DNA of 43,062 nt from a bacterium (GTDB lineage Bacteria > Acidobacteriota > HRBIN11 > JAKEFK01). The notes under the pieces were generated by a model. The model did not search any database, had not been told where the DNA came from, and was given only the letters and a program-made list of their open reading frames with translations. Each line of letters starts with the position of its first letter. Positions within the stretch are counted from its first letter, which is position 1. Made by a program: the position numbers and the translations under genes. This document shows positions 7,897-16,131 of this stretch, one piece after another. Where the stretch lies: NCBI GenBank assembly GCA_022616075.1, contig JAKEFK010000138.1:1-43062 (forward strand), written 5' to 3'.

Positions 7897-8574
7897 ATGA
7901 ATTCGATTACGGCGAAACGGAGTGAGATGGTTTTCATTCCAGGACCGGAAGGTGAGCTGGAAGGGATCTTCTCTTACGTTTCCAAAAAAGTTACGCACCT
8001 CGCGGTGCTGTGCCATCCCCATCCTTTATATGGCGGCACCATGCATAACAAAGTGATTTATTCGATGGCGATGGCGCTCAATCAGATCGGTTATGCAACG
8101 GTGCGGTTCAATTTTAGAGGTGTCGGACGTTCCAGCGGCGCATTCAATCACGGCATCGGTGAGCAACGGGATGTGGAGGCGGTCCTCGATCATTTTCATC
8201 ATCAATATCCGGAAGCCATGCTGGTCGTGGGCGGATTCTCATTCGGAGCAAAAGTGGGTTTGCTGGTTGCGTCGCGCGATGAGAGAGTCTCAGCTGTGAT
8301 CGGAACCGGAGTGACTGTGGATGTTGCCGATTTCAGTTTTCTTTTCGATTACGAAAAACCAAAGTTGATTTTGCAGGGCTCAAACGATCAGTACGGATCG
8401 ATCAGCAGCACCCAGGACTGGTTCAATCAACTTCAGGAACCAAAGAAGCTCGTGGTCATCGAGGGAGCCGTGCATCTGTTTGATGGAAAATTAACGGAGC
8501 TGAAGAACGCCATCATCAATGATTTCCCCGCGTTAACTCAGCACTCGGCACTCATTACTCAGCACTCTCAATAA
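7897..8574 (+). CDS. Alpha/beta hydrolase (COG2945-like)
   Basis: The protein has the signature of a small alpha/beta hydrolase group: CHPHPLYGGTMHNKV near the N-terminus (oxyanion region), the nucleophile elbow GGFSFGA (GxSxG), an Asp-containing strand LILQGSNDQYG, and a late His in AVHLF. It is probably a cytoplasmic esterase-like hydrolase with unknown substrate. ATG 7897 is preferred over GTG 7864, whose extra residues come from the repeat region. The last dozen residues (QHSALITQHSQ) are encoded by a direct repeat, so the C-terminus seems to have run into repeat DNA. Its 3' end overlaps the convergent DUF885 gene by 20 bases. Confidence 0.87.
   Translation: MNSITAKRSEMVFIPGPEGELEGIFSYVSKKVTHLAVLCHPHPLYGGTMHNKVIYSMAMALNQIGYATVRFNFRGVGRSSGAFNHGIGEQRDVEAVLDHFHHQYPEAMLVVGGFSFGAKVGLLVASRDERVSAVIGTGVTVDVADFSFLFDYEKPKLILQGSNDQYGSISSTQDWFNQLQEPKKLVVIEGAVHLFDGKLTELKNAIINDFPALTQHSALITQHSQ
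8536..8567. repeat. Direct repeat ACTCAGCACTC within the hydrolase 3' end
   Basis: Two perfect 11-base copies (8536-8546 and 8557-8567) flank the related phrase GGCACTCATT. They encode the C-terminal QHSA.ITQHS residues of the hydrolase and overlap the stop of the opposite gene. Confidence 0.6.
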
Positions 8575-10255
8575 CCCATTCAATGTGCTTTTCCAGCACC
8601 GTTAGAGGCATCGAGCCACTTTCCAGAACGGCGGCGTGAAACTTACGCACATCATATTTTTCTTTGAGCGCCTGTTGGGTTTTTTCCCGTAGAGCGCGTA
8701 TTTTGAAGCTGCCCATCTTATAGCCGAGAGCCTGTCCGGGAATATCGCAGCAATAACGCAACGACTCTGTGTGGATTTGCGTCTCCGATTCCAGGAGATT
8801 TGCTCGCATGAATTGCATCGCTTTTTCACGCGGCCAATCAAAATAATTCATGCCGGTATCTACAACCAGCCGCACCGTCAAAAACATTTCCGCCGTCAAC
8901 CTTCCGTAAAGCTCGTACGGATCCTGATACATGCCCATTTCCTCGGCCAGGCCGGACGAGTATTCGGCCCACCCTTCGACAAACGCGGTGTGGCCGCCCT
9001 CCCTTCGAAAAGCGGGAAGTGATTCATTCTCGGATTGTAGATTCAGCTGAAAATGATGTCCTGGGACCAGCTCATGATAAACGAGCGAGCCGGAGTTAAA
9101 CATCGGTCTTTCTGATAGATTAGAACCATTATAGTAGTAAGTTCCTTTAGGATCCGATTTGGTGGGCACTTGGTAGTATCCGAACGTCATCGATCCTTCC
9201 AATTTTGGATCAAGGCGCGAGACTGCATGCGGAGCCTTTGGCTTGAGTGAGAAGTACTCCGGAATCTTCGGTTGAATCCGGCGGTCGAAAGACAGAAGCT
9301 TTTCGCCGATTTCTTCAGGTGTTTTTGGAATGAATTGCGGGTCGCTCTTTAAGTTCTTGTGAAACTCTTCCTGGGTGCCCTCAAATTTCAGCGACTCGCG
9401 CACGGTTTTCATCCTTTCCTGAAGTTTTCGCACCGCCTCCTGTCCGGTTTCATGGACCTCCTCCGGGGTGACATCCATCGTTGTGTGATAGCGTACAAGC
9501 GCGCGGTAGTAATCCTTTTTTTCCGACAGCGTGCGCGGCGACTGTTGTTTGTAGTCCGTCTTCAAATAATCAATCAGCTTCTGGAAAGACGTGTTTACTT
9601 CGGTATTGATGACGGTGGCCATCTCCTTTGCGAGAGCTTCCTTCTTCACCTTTTTGGAATAGAAAGGACTGTTCTCACCTTCCTTTCCGTAGTTAGAAAG
9701 AAAAGGAATTACGATTTCCAGCTCATCTTTTGGAACCAGAACACCTTCCTTCGCCTGCCGTTCGACGGTCGTGTGGAGTTGCTGAACGTACACAGGCAGC
9801 TTTTTCAATAACGCGACGTACTTCTCTGCATCCTCCTCTGAGTTTACGGCGAAGGTGGTGAATGCTTGATGAATTGTGGACAGATCGGAAGCGTAGGGCG
9901 TGATCGGAGAAGTGAATTTGAAATAGCGAACAAGATCGACGACTTGCGCGCACTCCCATTTCAAGATTTCCAGAGAAAGGAATTCTTCATGATCGATTTC
10001 CTTCGGATCTACTCCTTTCAGTTTGTCTAAAATGTTGTTGCAGAATGCGGCTTCTCTTTTTGCATCCTCCAGAGTGGGATCCGGCAGATCGGTGATCGGC
10101 AATCCGAATTTGATCCGGAGGTAGAGAGATTCATCCAGCTCATGTTGCCAGTATTCATCGGCAACCTGTTTGAGAAGAGTCGAGCTTTTGTTTTGTGCAT
10201 GAAGTGTTGCGAAAAAAAGGAATAAAACGAAAAGTAATACAATTCTTTTAGCCAT
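8555..10255 (-). CDS. DUF885 family secreted metallohydrolase
   Basis: The start is set at ATG 10255, which opens a clear signal peptide (MAKRIVLLFVLFLFFATLHAQ). The longer reading frame to 10384 adds only non-signal sequence inside the next gene. The C-terminal half carries YHELVPGHHFQ and EGWAEY, the HExxxGHH and EGW(A/S)EY motifs of DUF885 (PF05960) proteins, which are zinc-peptidase-like. The protein is probably exported and acts on peptides or related amides; the substrate is unknown. About 566 residues is a normal size for the family. It overlaps the start of the FAD oxidoreductase gene's stop by 8 bases, so the two are probably co-transcribed. Confidence 0.88.
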   Translation of the reverse strand: MAKRIVLLFVLFLFFATLHAQNKSSTLLKQVADEYWQHELDESLYLRIKFGLPITDLPDPTLEDAKREAAFCNNILDKLKGVDPKEIDHEEFLSLEILKWECAQVVDLVRYFKFTSPITPYASDLSTIHQAFTTFAVNSEEDAEKYVALLKKLPVYVQQLHTTVERQAKEGVLVPKDELEIVIPFLSNYGKEGENSPFYSKKVKKEALAKEMATVINTEVNTSFQKLIDYLKTDYKQQSPRTLSEKKDYYRALVRYHTTMDVTPEEVHETGQEAVRKLQERMKTVRESLKFEGTQEEFHKNLKSDPQFIPKTPEEIGEKLLSFDRRIQPKIPEYFSLKPKAPHAVSRLDPKLEGSMTFGYYQVPTKSDPKGTYYYNGSNLSERPMFNSGSLVYHELVPGHHFQLNLQSENESLPAFRREGGHTAFVEGWAEYSSGLAEEMGMYQDPYELYGRLTAEMFLTVRLVVDTGMNYFDWPREKAMQFMRANLLESETQIHTESLRYCCDIPGQALGYKMGSFKIRALREKTQQALKEKYDVRKFHAAVLESGSMPLTVLEKHIEWVIESAE

Positions 10256-11468
10256 TGTGTCCTTTTCTAAATCGGTCCAGTTGGAAGAACGGATCCGGTT
10301 TCTGTTTATCGAGAACGAGTCCGGCGGTGTATTCGCCGACTGCGGGGCCATGTTTGAAACCGTGCCCGGACCCGCCTCCCACAATCCAGATGTTCTTCAT
10401 TTGAGTATGCTGATCGATGATGAAGTTTTGATCGGGACTATTCTCATACTGACAGACGCGGGATTCCACCAGAGGCGCATTTTTTAGATCCGGAAAACGC
10501 AGCTCAAGAAATTTTCTGGCCGCTTCAAGTTTTTCCGAAGTGATTTTTCGTTCGCCGCTGGTTGGGTTGAAAGGTTCACCGCGCGTATCGTCCGCAACTT
10601 TGAAGCCACGCCGCTCATTTCCCGGCACGCCGTAAATCAAACGCTCCCCGTGATCGATCCAGACAGGCATTTTCTTTTCCGTCCAGCGATCCTCTGCCGC
10701 AGGAGTTCCGAAAAAGAAAACCTCCTGCCGTGTGGGTTCAATCAAACGGCCCACCATCAGCTCAGGAAAGAGTTCGCTGAGCCAGGGACCGCAGGCAAAC
10801 ACGTACGCATCCGCCTGGAACGTGGATCCATCGGATAATTGCAAAGCGCCTTCCGGTCCTCGTTTTGCGGAAAGCAGGCGATACTCGCCGCCTTCCGCAA
10901 TAAAAGAATCGAGAACGCACTGGCAGGCTTGTCGCGCGAGCAGAAAGCCCGCTTCCTCTTCCTTCAGGACCCAGCCAACGCCATCAAAATTGATTTGCGG
11001 ATAATGTTTGGAAGCTTCTGACGGAGTTAGTTTTTGGTAAGGAAGACCCTCGGCCTCCAACAGCGGCATCGCGGCTTTTTCGTAATCGTCATTTTGATTT
11101 TCACGAATCATCCATATCGCATTTGTTTTTGTATAGATTTTCCTGTTCCATGCTTTTTCCGCTTCCTTCCATAGCTGAAACGAACGAACCGTCCACTTCA
11201 CGTAGATCCGGTTCGGTCCGTACACGCCACGAATGACCCGAGTTTCACCACCGGAGCTTGCGCGCGCATTTCCTGGACCCCAGGCGTCGAACACTGTGAC
11301 CTGTGCTCCGTTGCGAAGAAGAAAGAGCGCTGTCCATCCGCCAAATGCGCCGGCGCCAATCACGGCGACGCGTAACTTCGTAGCGGATGATGCAAGCGCA
11401 GGAATTGCAAGGGGCATTGCGAGCGAGCCCGCGAGAAAACTTCGGCGTGGAAATTTCCCTACGGCCAT
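10248..11468 (-). CDS. FAD-dependent oxidoreductase (DAO/sarcosine oxidase-like) with Tat signal
   Basis: A twin-arginine signal (FPRRSFLAGSLAMPLAIPALA) precedes the dinucleotide-binding motif VAVIGAGAFGGWTALFL. The later SRVCQYENSPDQNFIID resembles the segment of monomeric sarcosine oxidase in which a Cys carries covalent FAD (known from that family), so covalent flavin is possible here. The C-terminal GGGSGHGFKHGPAVGEY closes the FAD site. It would oxidise an amine or amino acid in the periplasm. ATG 11468 (MAVGKF) gives the most compact Tat signal; GTG 11486 adds six residues. The downstream DUF885 gene overlaps by 8 bases. Confidence 0.86.
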   Translation of the reverse strand: MAVGKFPRRSFLAGSLAMPLAIPALASSATKLRVAVIGAGAFGGWTALFLLRNGAQVTVFDAWGPGNARASSGGETRVIRGVYGPNRIYVKWTVRSFQLWKEAEKAWNRKIYTKTNAIWMIRENQNDDYEKAAMPLLEAEGLPYQKLTPSEASKHYPQINFDGVGWVLKEEEAGFLLARQACQCVLDSFIAEGGEYRLLSAKRGPEGALQLSDGSTFQADAYVFACGPWLSELFPELMVGRLIEPTRQEVFFFGTPAAEDRWTEKKMPVWIDHGERLIYGVPGNERRGFKVADDTRGEPFNPTSGERKITSEKLEAARKFLELRFPDLKNAPLVESRVCQYENSPDQNFIIDQHTQMKNIWIVGGGSGHGFKHGPAVGEYTAGLVLDKQKPDPFFQLDRFRKGHNG

Positions 11469-11495
11469 CGATATCCATGGTAGCACGGAGCTATA

Positions 11496-11555
11496 ACAAA
11501 GTAGCGCGGACGTCTCGTCTGCGGAGCTGCAGGCGGGACGCCCGCACTACTTTGT
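11496..11555. repeat. REP-like palindrome between divergent genes
   Basis: Left arm 11496-11514 (ACAAAGTAGCGCGGACGTC) and the reverse complement of right arm 11537-11555 match at 16 of 19 positions, enclosing a G/C-rich centre. It shares the TAG(C/T)GCGGGC core with the elements at 33101-33245. It lies between the divergent oxidoreductase and DUF427 genes and abuts the -10 box at 11557. Confidence 0.65.
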
Positions 11556-11556
11556 T

Positions 11557-11562
11557 TATAAT
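11557..11562 (+). promoter_or_regulatory. -10 box for leaderless transcription of the DUF427 gene
   Basis: A perfect TATAAT is followed by six bases and then ATG 11569. No good -35 is visible because the upstream bases belong to the palindrome. No Shine-Dalgarno sequence is present. Confidence 0.5.
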
Positions 11563-11568
11563 TGCATC

Positions 11569-12111
11569 ATGAGGATATCAGCATTACTCTTTTGTATTCT
11601 GTTCATCACAATTTTCAGCTTTGCGGCAGAAGATGTGAAACCACAAAGGATCAAACCGGGACCAGGTCAGGAATCAGTCTGGGACTATCCGCGCCCGCCA
11701 AGGGTGGAAAAGACTTCGAAGAAGATTCGTGTCCTTTATGACGGCGTTGTGATCGCCGAAACGGATCGTGCTGTGCGGGTTTTGGAAACCGGACACGCTC
11801 CCGTTTATTACATCCCGCGTGAAGATATACATATGGAGCACATGACTCCATCAACCAAAAGCTCAAAGTGTGAATGGAAAGGAACAGCCGTTTATTTCAA
11901 CATAAAGGGCAGAACAAAAGAAAATCAAAACGCCGCCTGGAGTTATCCGGAGCCAACACGAGGATATGAAATGATCCGAAATCATCTGGCTTTCTATCCG
12001 AAGTTGATGGATGCCTGTTTCGTCAATGGTGAACGTGTCGTTCCCCAGCCAGGCGAATATTATGGCGGATGGATTACGAATGAAATCGTAGGACCGTTTG
12101 CAGGAGAATAG
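11569..12111 (+). CDS. DUF427 domain protein with an export signal
   Basis: After an N-terminal hydrophobic signal (ISALLFCILFITIFSFAAE) the rest matches the DUF427 family (PF04248): GPGQESVWDYPRPPRVE, AETDRAVRVLET, YYIPREDI, CEWKGTAVYF, AAWSYPEPT and GEYYGGWITNEIVGPF. The function of DUF427 is not established. Most members I know of lack signal peptides, so an exported form is unusual. The gene is followed after 6 bases by a DinB-like gene on the same strand, probably one operon. It starts at ATG 11569 directly after a TATAAT box. Confidence 0.88.
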   Translation: MRISALLFCILFITIFSFAAEDVKPQRIKPGPGQESVWDYPRPPRVEKTSKKIRVLYDGVVIAETDRAVRVLETGHAPVYYIPREDIHMEHMTPSTKSSKCEWKGTAVYFNIKGRTKENQNAAWSYPEPTRGYEMIRNHLAFYPKLMDACFVNGERVVPQPGEYYGGWITNEIVGPFAGE

Positions 12112-12117
12112 GATTGC

Positions 12118-12621
12118 ATGATGAGCGATACAACACTGGCAACATCGGTTTTAAAGGAATTGGAAGCGGAAGCAAATGCATCGCGCAGATGTTTGGAAAG
12201 AATTCCTGAAAGATTGTTTGGCTGGAAACCACACGAAAAATCGATGCCAATGGGTTATTTGTCTTTGCTCGTTGCCGAAATTCCCAAATGGATCACGCAT
12301 ACGATCAAGGATTCGGAGATCGATTTTGCTACCTTTCAACACTTAGAGCCGAAAACAGGTGCGGATTTAGTAAAGCATCTCGATGAGAATCTTGCCGAGG
12401 CGAAACAGGCTTTGCAAAAGGTAATGGACGGATCGCTCGATGCGCCCTTCTATCTAAAAAACCAGGGGCAGGTGCTGTTTTCATCCTCAAAGAGAGACAT
12501 GATTCTACCGATGGTCAACCATCTGGTCCATCACCGCGGACAATTGACGATTTACATGCGGCTGAATAATATACCGGTTCCTTCGATCTACGGACCTTCA
12601 GCCGACGAACAGGTGTTCTGA
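12118..12621 (+). CDS. DinB/YfiT-like four-helix bundle protein
   Basis: The 167-residue helical protein ends with NHLVHHRGQLTIYMRLNNIPVP, the hallmark C-terminal His motif (HxxHHRGQ) of DinB-superfamily proteins, which bind a divalent metal with three His. An earlier His (RLFGWKPHEKS, near residue 40) is the likely third ligand. DinB-like enzymes are thiol-dependent transferases or of unknown activity. The start is ATG 12118 or 12121. Being 6 bases after the DUF427 gene suggests co-expression. Confidence 0.87.
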   Translation: MMSDTTLATSVLKELEAEANASRRCLERIPERLFGWKPHEKSMPMGYLSLLVAEIPKWITHTIKDSEIDFATFQHLEPKTGADLVKHLDENLAEAKQALQKVMDGSLDAPFYLKNQGQVLFSSSKRDMILPMVNHLVHHRGQLTIYMRLNNIPVPSIYGPSADEQVF

Positions 12622-12622
12622 G

Positions 12623-14182
12623 TTATAGAAGTTCGTACGCAGCAGCAGCGATCTCACCCATTGCCTGACCGGTTATTTCGCGAATGGCGTGTGGTTTTGA
12701 GCTGACCGGAACGTGATTTACAAAAATGGCGAAGGCCAGGCTGTGCCCCTTTTTAGTGGTCACGTAACCTGCCAGGGCTTTGCTGTCGACCATCACTCGC
12801 TTGTGCAGAAGATCGGACCTGCCATAAGTCCCAGTTTTTGCAAAGACGTGACCGGCCGCTGCTGAATATACCTGGATCTGAAACAACGTGCCATCTTTTC
12901 CAAGGATCGGCAAAGCATCATGAAATGTCTTTGCCTCCTTATGCCTTGCCCAGTAAGCAAGATAGCTGGTCATGAATTCCGGAGTGAAGTTCGCCGAACC
13001 GCCGGCGCCATCTTCCTGCGACGCAGCATCATCGTTCAATCCGGCTTTCGCTAGAAACTCCCGCATTAAATCGAACCCTGATTGTGGCGCTTCTTTTTTT
13101 GCAACCACCGAAGCAAGAACATACGGCATCATGCTGGCATGCAGATTCTGACTCACTTTGAGAATGATTTTGATCTCTTCTTTCATGGGTGGCGAGATGT
13201 GTTCAGCAACTTGATTTTCCGATTTGTAAAAAGTTGCAAGCGATTTGAAATCCGGCTGATCCTCTTTTAATCTTGCGTTGGCGACAATGCCCTCTTCGCG
13301 CAATGCTTCTGTAAGCAACATCTCGCCGTATCGCGCAGGATCTGGAACTGCATAACTGAACATTGTCTCCGGCCCGTTTGCCGGAAGGGAACCAGCAAGC
13401 GTGACAGTTCGAGAACCGTCACTGTTCTCAATATCGGAATCCCATCGCAGGTCGGGATCGGAATCGCTTTTCCCTGTGATTGCGCGATTCACGATTCTCA
13501 CGTAAGACGTTAACGGAGCAACTTTCATCGCTACGGCAGCGTTTTCTGAATCGCCAGGTTTTACAAGCACATCCATAACGTTATCGTTCACTACGATTGG
13601 TGAAATAACCACGCCGGTGCCGAGCTCGCGGTCTCCTTGCTTGAACAGAGTCGCGTCCACCAGGACTCGCCCGCTGATTCTTTTGATTTTGTGACCAGCA
13701 ACCTGTTTTGCCAATTTGCGAATTACTCGCAGCGGGTCCTCTCCGACACCACGGCTGTGCTCTCCTCCGTAAGAATGATCTTCATTTTCAAACAACAGAG
13801 CCTCGCCCTCTGTGACTCTTGAGGACAGGTTAGGATCGCCGCTTGCGACCAGAACAAGATCTCCTTGCAAAGTTTCGTTTATCACTTCACCGGTTCGATA
13901 GATGCGTGTAGGAAAACGATAATCGGGTCCAAGGATTTCCAGCGCGCTTCCCGCTGTTATCAATTTTGTGGTGGACGCGGGAATAAAGAACTTGTTTGCA
14001 TTCAGCGCATAAAGCGTTTGTTTCTTTTCGAGCGATAGAAAATGGATTCCAAAAGTCGCGTGACGAAACTCCGGACGGTTCATGATCTTCTGAAGCCGTG
14101 ATTCCAACGGACCGGCCTCCAGGATTCCTGCAGCCAGTAAAAAGAAGCTTAGAAACAAGACGAGTTTTCTCATGGACGTCAT
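12623..14182 (-). CDS. dacB: D-alanyl-D-alanine carboxypeptidase/endopeptidase (PBP4, S13 family)
   Basis: A signal peptide (MRKLVLFLSFFLLAAGILEA, from ATG 14173) is followed by the penicillin-binding motif PASTTKL (SxxK, S70/K73 counting from ATG 14182), an SxN motif in KVSQNLHAS and the KTG motif in FAKTGTYG. The long insert between SxxK and SxN, and the length of 519 residues, match class C low-molecular-mass PBPs (PBP4). The enzyme trims or cleaves peptidoglycan peptide cross-links in the periplasm. It converges on the DinB gene with a 1-base gap and is divergent from the ArsR gene, whose promoter region it shares. Confidence 0.93.
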   Translation of the reverse strand: MTSMRKLVLFLSFFLLAAGILEAGPLESRLQKIMNRPEFRHATFGIHFLSLEKKQTLYALNANKFFIPASTTKLITAGSALEILGPDYRFPTRIYRTGEVINETLQGDLVLVASGDPNLSSRVTEGEALLFENEDHSYGGEHSRGVGEDPLRVIRKLAKQVAGHKIKRISGRVLVDATLFKQGDRELGTGVVISPIVVNDNVMDVLVKPGDSENAAVAMKVAPLTSYVRIVNRAITGKSDSDPDLRWDSDIENSDGSRTVTLAGSLPANGPETMFSYAVPDPARYGEMLLTEALREEGIVANARLKEDQPDFKSLATFYKSENQVAEHISPPMKEEIKIILKVSQNLHASMMPYVLASVVAKKEAPQSGFDLMREFLAKAGLNDDAASQEDGAGGSANFTPEFMTSYLAYWARHKEAKTFHDALPILGKDGTLFQIQVYSAAAGHVFAKTGTYGRSDLLHKRVMVDSKALAGYVTTKKGHSLAFAIFVNHVPVSSKPHAIREITGQAMGEIAAAAYELL

Positions 14183-14218
14183 TTTACAGCAAACCTGATT
14201 CCGATAAAAAAATATGTC

Positions 14219-14247
14219 TTGACAAATTATTTTGTCGGTAATATATT
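14219..14247 (+). promoter_or_regulatory. Sigma-70 promoter with overlapping inverted-repeat operator for the ArsR-AHSA1 operon
   Basis: TTGACA (14219-14224), a 17-base spacer and TATATT (14242-14247) make a near-consensus promoter. The perfect inverted repeat GACAAA-TTAT-TTTGTC (14221-14236) overlaps the -35 box and spacer, a place where a bound repressor would block RNA polymerase. Transcription would begin at or next to ATG 14255, so the message is probably leaderless. Autorepression by the ArsR protein is inferred. Confidence 0.75.
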
Positions 14248-14254
14248 TTGGAAC

Positions 14255-14884
14255 ATGAACAGTCCAAGTGCCACAGCGATCCAGATGATCGAGGACAATC
14301 TTGAGGCGGCGGCGGTGCTTGATCCTTTGCGTCTTCAGATACTGGAGGGCCTTCGCGAGCCGGATTCGGCTGCCGGTTTAGCGCGCCGTTTCGGAATTCC
14401 GCGCCAAAAGGTGAACTACCATCTCCGCCAACTGGAGAAGCACGGGTTCCTGGAGGCGGTAGAGGAACGGCGTAAGGGCAACTGCACGGAACGAATCGTG
14501 CGCGCTACTGCCCGCGCTTATTTGATTAGCCCTCAGGCGCTGGGATCGCTTGCTGCCGATCCAGACAAAATTCAAGACCACTTCTCGTTCACTTATCTTG
14601 TAGCTGTAGCCGCCCGCGCAATTCAAGAACTTGCCGTTCTACGGGAACAAGCAAATCAGGCGAATAAGAAACTTGCCACATTCACATTGCAAACGTCCAT
14701 TCGTTTTGCCAGCACCGCGGATCGCAATGAATTTGCCAGAGAAGTCTCGAACGCTTTCGCAAATTTATCGGCAAAGTATCATGATGAAAAAAGCCCTGGC
14801 GGTCGCACTTTTCGTGTTTTTGCGGGCGCTTATCCCGCCATCACCAAAATTCATAAAAAAATGAAACAGGAGAAAAAGTCGTGA
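14255..14884 (+). CDS. ArsR-family winged-helix transcriptional regulator
   Basis: Residues about 12-85 form a winged helix: DPLRLQILEGLREPDSAAGLARRFGIPRQKVNYHLRQLEKHGFLEAVEERR has the helix-turn-helix of ArsR-type repressors. A long C-terminal region (to residue 209) looks helical and is not the short metal-sensor form; no obvious Cys pair for metal binding is seen. ATG 14255 is chosen from the promoter position and the fold. The stop overlaps the next gene by 4 bases (GTGA). ArsR-AHSA1 pairs are a very common arrangement in which the regulator controls the partner; the ligand is unknown. Confidence 0.88.
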   Translation: MNSPSATAIQMIEDNLEAAAVLDPLRLQILEGLREPDSAAGLARRFGIPRQKVNYHLRQLEKHGFLEAVEERRKGNCTERIVRATARAYLISPQALGSLAADPDKIQDHFSFTYLVAVAARAIQELAVLREQANQANKKLATFTLQTSIRFASTADRNEFAREVSNAFANLSAKYHDEKSPGGRTFRVFAGAYPAITKIHKKMKQEKKS

Positions 14885-15753
14885 CTAAAGAAAAAACACC
14901 CACTCAAACACGCTCCATTGAGAGAACGATTGAGATCAATGCGCCCGTGGAAAAAGTTTGGAAAGCGCTTACCGATGCGCATGAGCTGATGCGCTGGTTT
15001 CCATTGGATGCGAAAGTGATGCCTGGAAAGGGAGGATCCATTTTTTATTCGTGGGGGCCTCCGTATGAAGGAAGAAGTCAGATCGAGATCTGGGAACCAA
15101 ATCATCGTTTAAAAACAGCGGAAGGAGGCGGAGAACAACCTCCAGGAGCGGAAAGAATTCCCCCTCAAGTGGCCACCGATTTTCAATTGGAAAGTCATGG
15201 CGGTAAAACCATTCTGAGACTTGTACACTCCGGTTTTGGGATGGGAGAAAATTGGGAAGATGAATACGATGCAACAAGCCGCGGCTGGACATTCGAGCTG
15301 GACAACATGAAACACTATCTGGAGAATCATGCGGGCGAATCGCGTCAGGTCATCTGGGCCCGGACGCTTTTGCTGAATACGCGCGAAGAGGTTTGGATCC
15401 GCATGATGAGCAAAGGGGGTTTCTTGCAAGAGGGTTCCATTGAAAATCTGCGCCCTGGCGATCCATACGCAATTAAAACGGCGGGCGGTTTCGAATTGAA
15501 AGGAAAAGTAATTGCGAACAAACCGCCAACGGATTTTTACGGAACTGTGGAGAATTTCAACAACGGAATATTCTGTTTCCGCATCGAACGTGGCTCTGCT
15601 TGTGGTGCTCCTCCTGGAGCTGATCCTGAGACTTTGCGGAAGCAAGTCCAGCCGGCTTTATGGCTGTCGCTGTGGAATCAGCCAAATCACTTGCAGGTAC
15701 TGATTCAGGAAGCGTGGACGAAAGCGATGGCAAAGTTGTATCCGGAAGCATAG
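14881..15753 (+). CDS. SRPBCC/AHSA1-family protein, two-part
   Basis: Residues about 14-150 are an AHSA1-type START-like domain (IEINAPVEKVWKALTDAHELMRWFP at the start, then a beta-sheet and the long C-terminal helix WTFELDNMKHYLENH). Residues 155-290 look like a second related domain (LLNTREEVWIRMM... to the helix LQVLIQEAWTKAMAKLYPEA). SRPBCC folds bind hydrophobic ligands; no catalytic function can be assigned. It is translated from GTG 14881, coupled to the ArsR regulator. The stop codon abuts the serine hydrolase remnant. Confidence 0.85.
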   Translation: MTKEKTPTQTRSIERTIEINAPVEKVWKALTDAHELMRWFPLDAKVMPGKGGSIFYSWGPPYEGRSQIEIWEPNHRLKTAEGGGEQPPGAERIPPQVATDFQLESHGGKTILRLVHSGFGMGENWEDEYDATSRGWTFELDNMKHYLENHAGESRQVIWARTLLLNTREEVWIRMMSKGGFLQEGSIENLRPGDPYAIKTAGGFELKGKVIANKPPTDFYGTVENFNNGIFCFRIERGSACGAPPGADPETLRKQVQPALWLSLWNQPNHLQVLIQEAWTKAMAKLYPEA

Positions 15754-16094
15754 CCTCACAGGTGAAGCTGGCCCAGCTGCACATAAATGGAGGTACCTGG
15801 AACGGACGCAAAATTCTAACACCGGAATGGGTTCGCCGTTCCACTATACCTCTAACCCGATTCAGTGAAACTTCGCGGTCGCAGTACGGCTATTTGTGGT
15901 GGATCCGCGATTATCCTTATAAAGGGCGTTCGGTGCGCGGTTACTTCGCCAGCGGAAACGGCTGGCAGCATGCAATCGCGTTTCCGGAACTCGATCTGGT
16001 AATCTGTTTTTATGCGGGCAACTACAACGACAACCTGCCACTCCATGATGATTACATCCCGAACTGGATTCTCCCGGCGGTAGAAGTCAAATAA
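15754..16094 (+). pseudogene. C-terminal remnant of a serine hydrolase (beta-lactamase-like family)
   Basis: The frame begins to look like its family exactly after the AHSA1 stop: VKLAQLHINGGTWNGRKIL, then QYGYLWWIRDYPYKGR, YFASGNGWQ and LDLVICFYAGNYND. This is the last third of a class C beta-lactamase-like serine hydrolase, including the region around the third active-site element. The SxxK and YxN parts are absent, so it cannot be active alone. The frame has no credible start of its own. It ends intact at the family's usual C-terminus (ILPAVEVK). The matching N-terminal remnant is at 100-684. Confidence 0.72.
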
Positions 16095-16106
16095 TAACGG
16101 TCATTC

Positions 16107-16131
16107 ATTCAACGCAAAAGACGCAAAGAAT
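16107..16131. repeat. CGCAAAAGACGCAAAG intergenic repeat
   Basis: A short member of the CGCAAAGACGC family fills the 37-base gap between the hydrolase remnant and the end of the kinase gene on the other strand. Confidence 0.5.
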
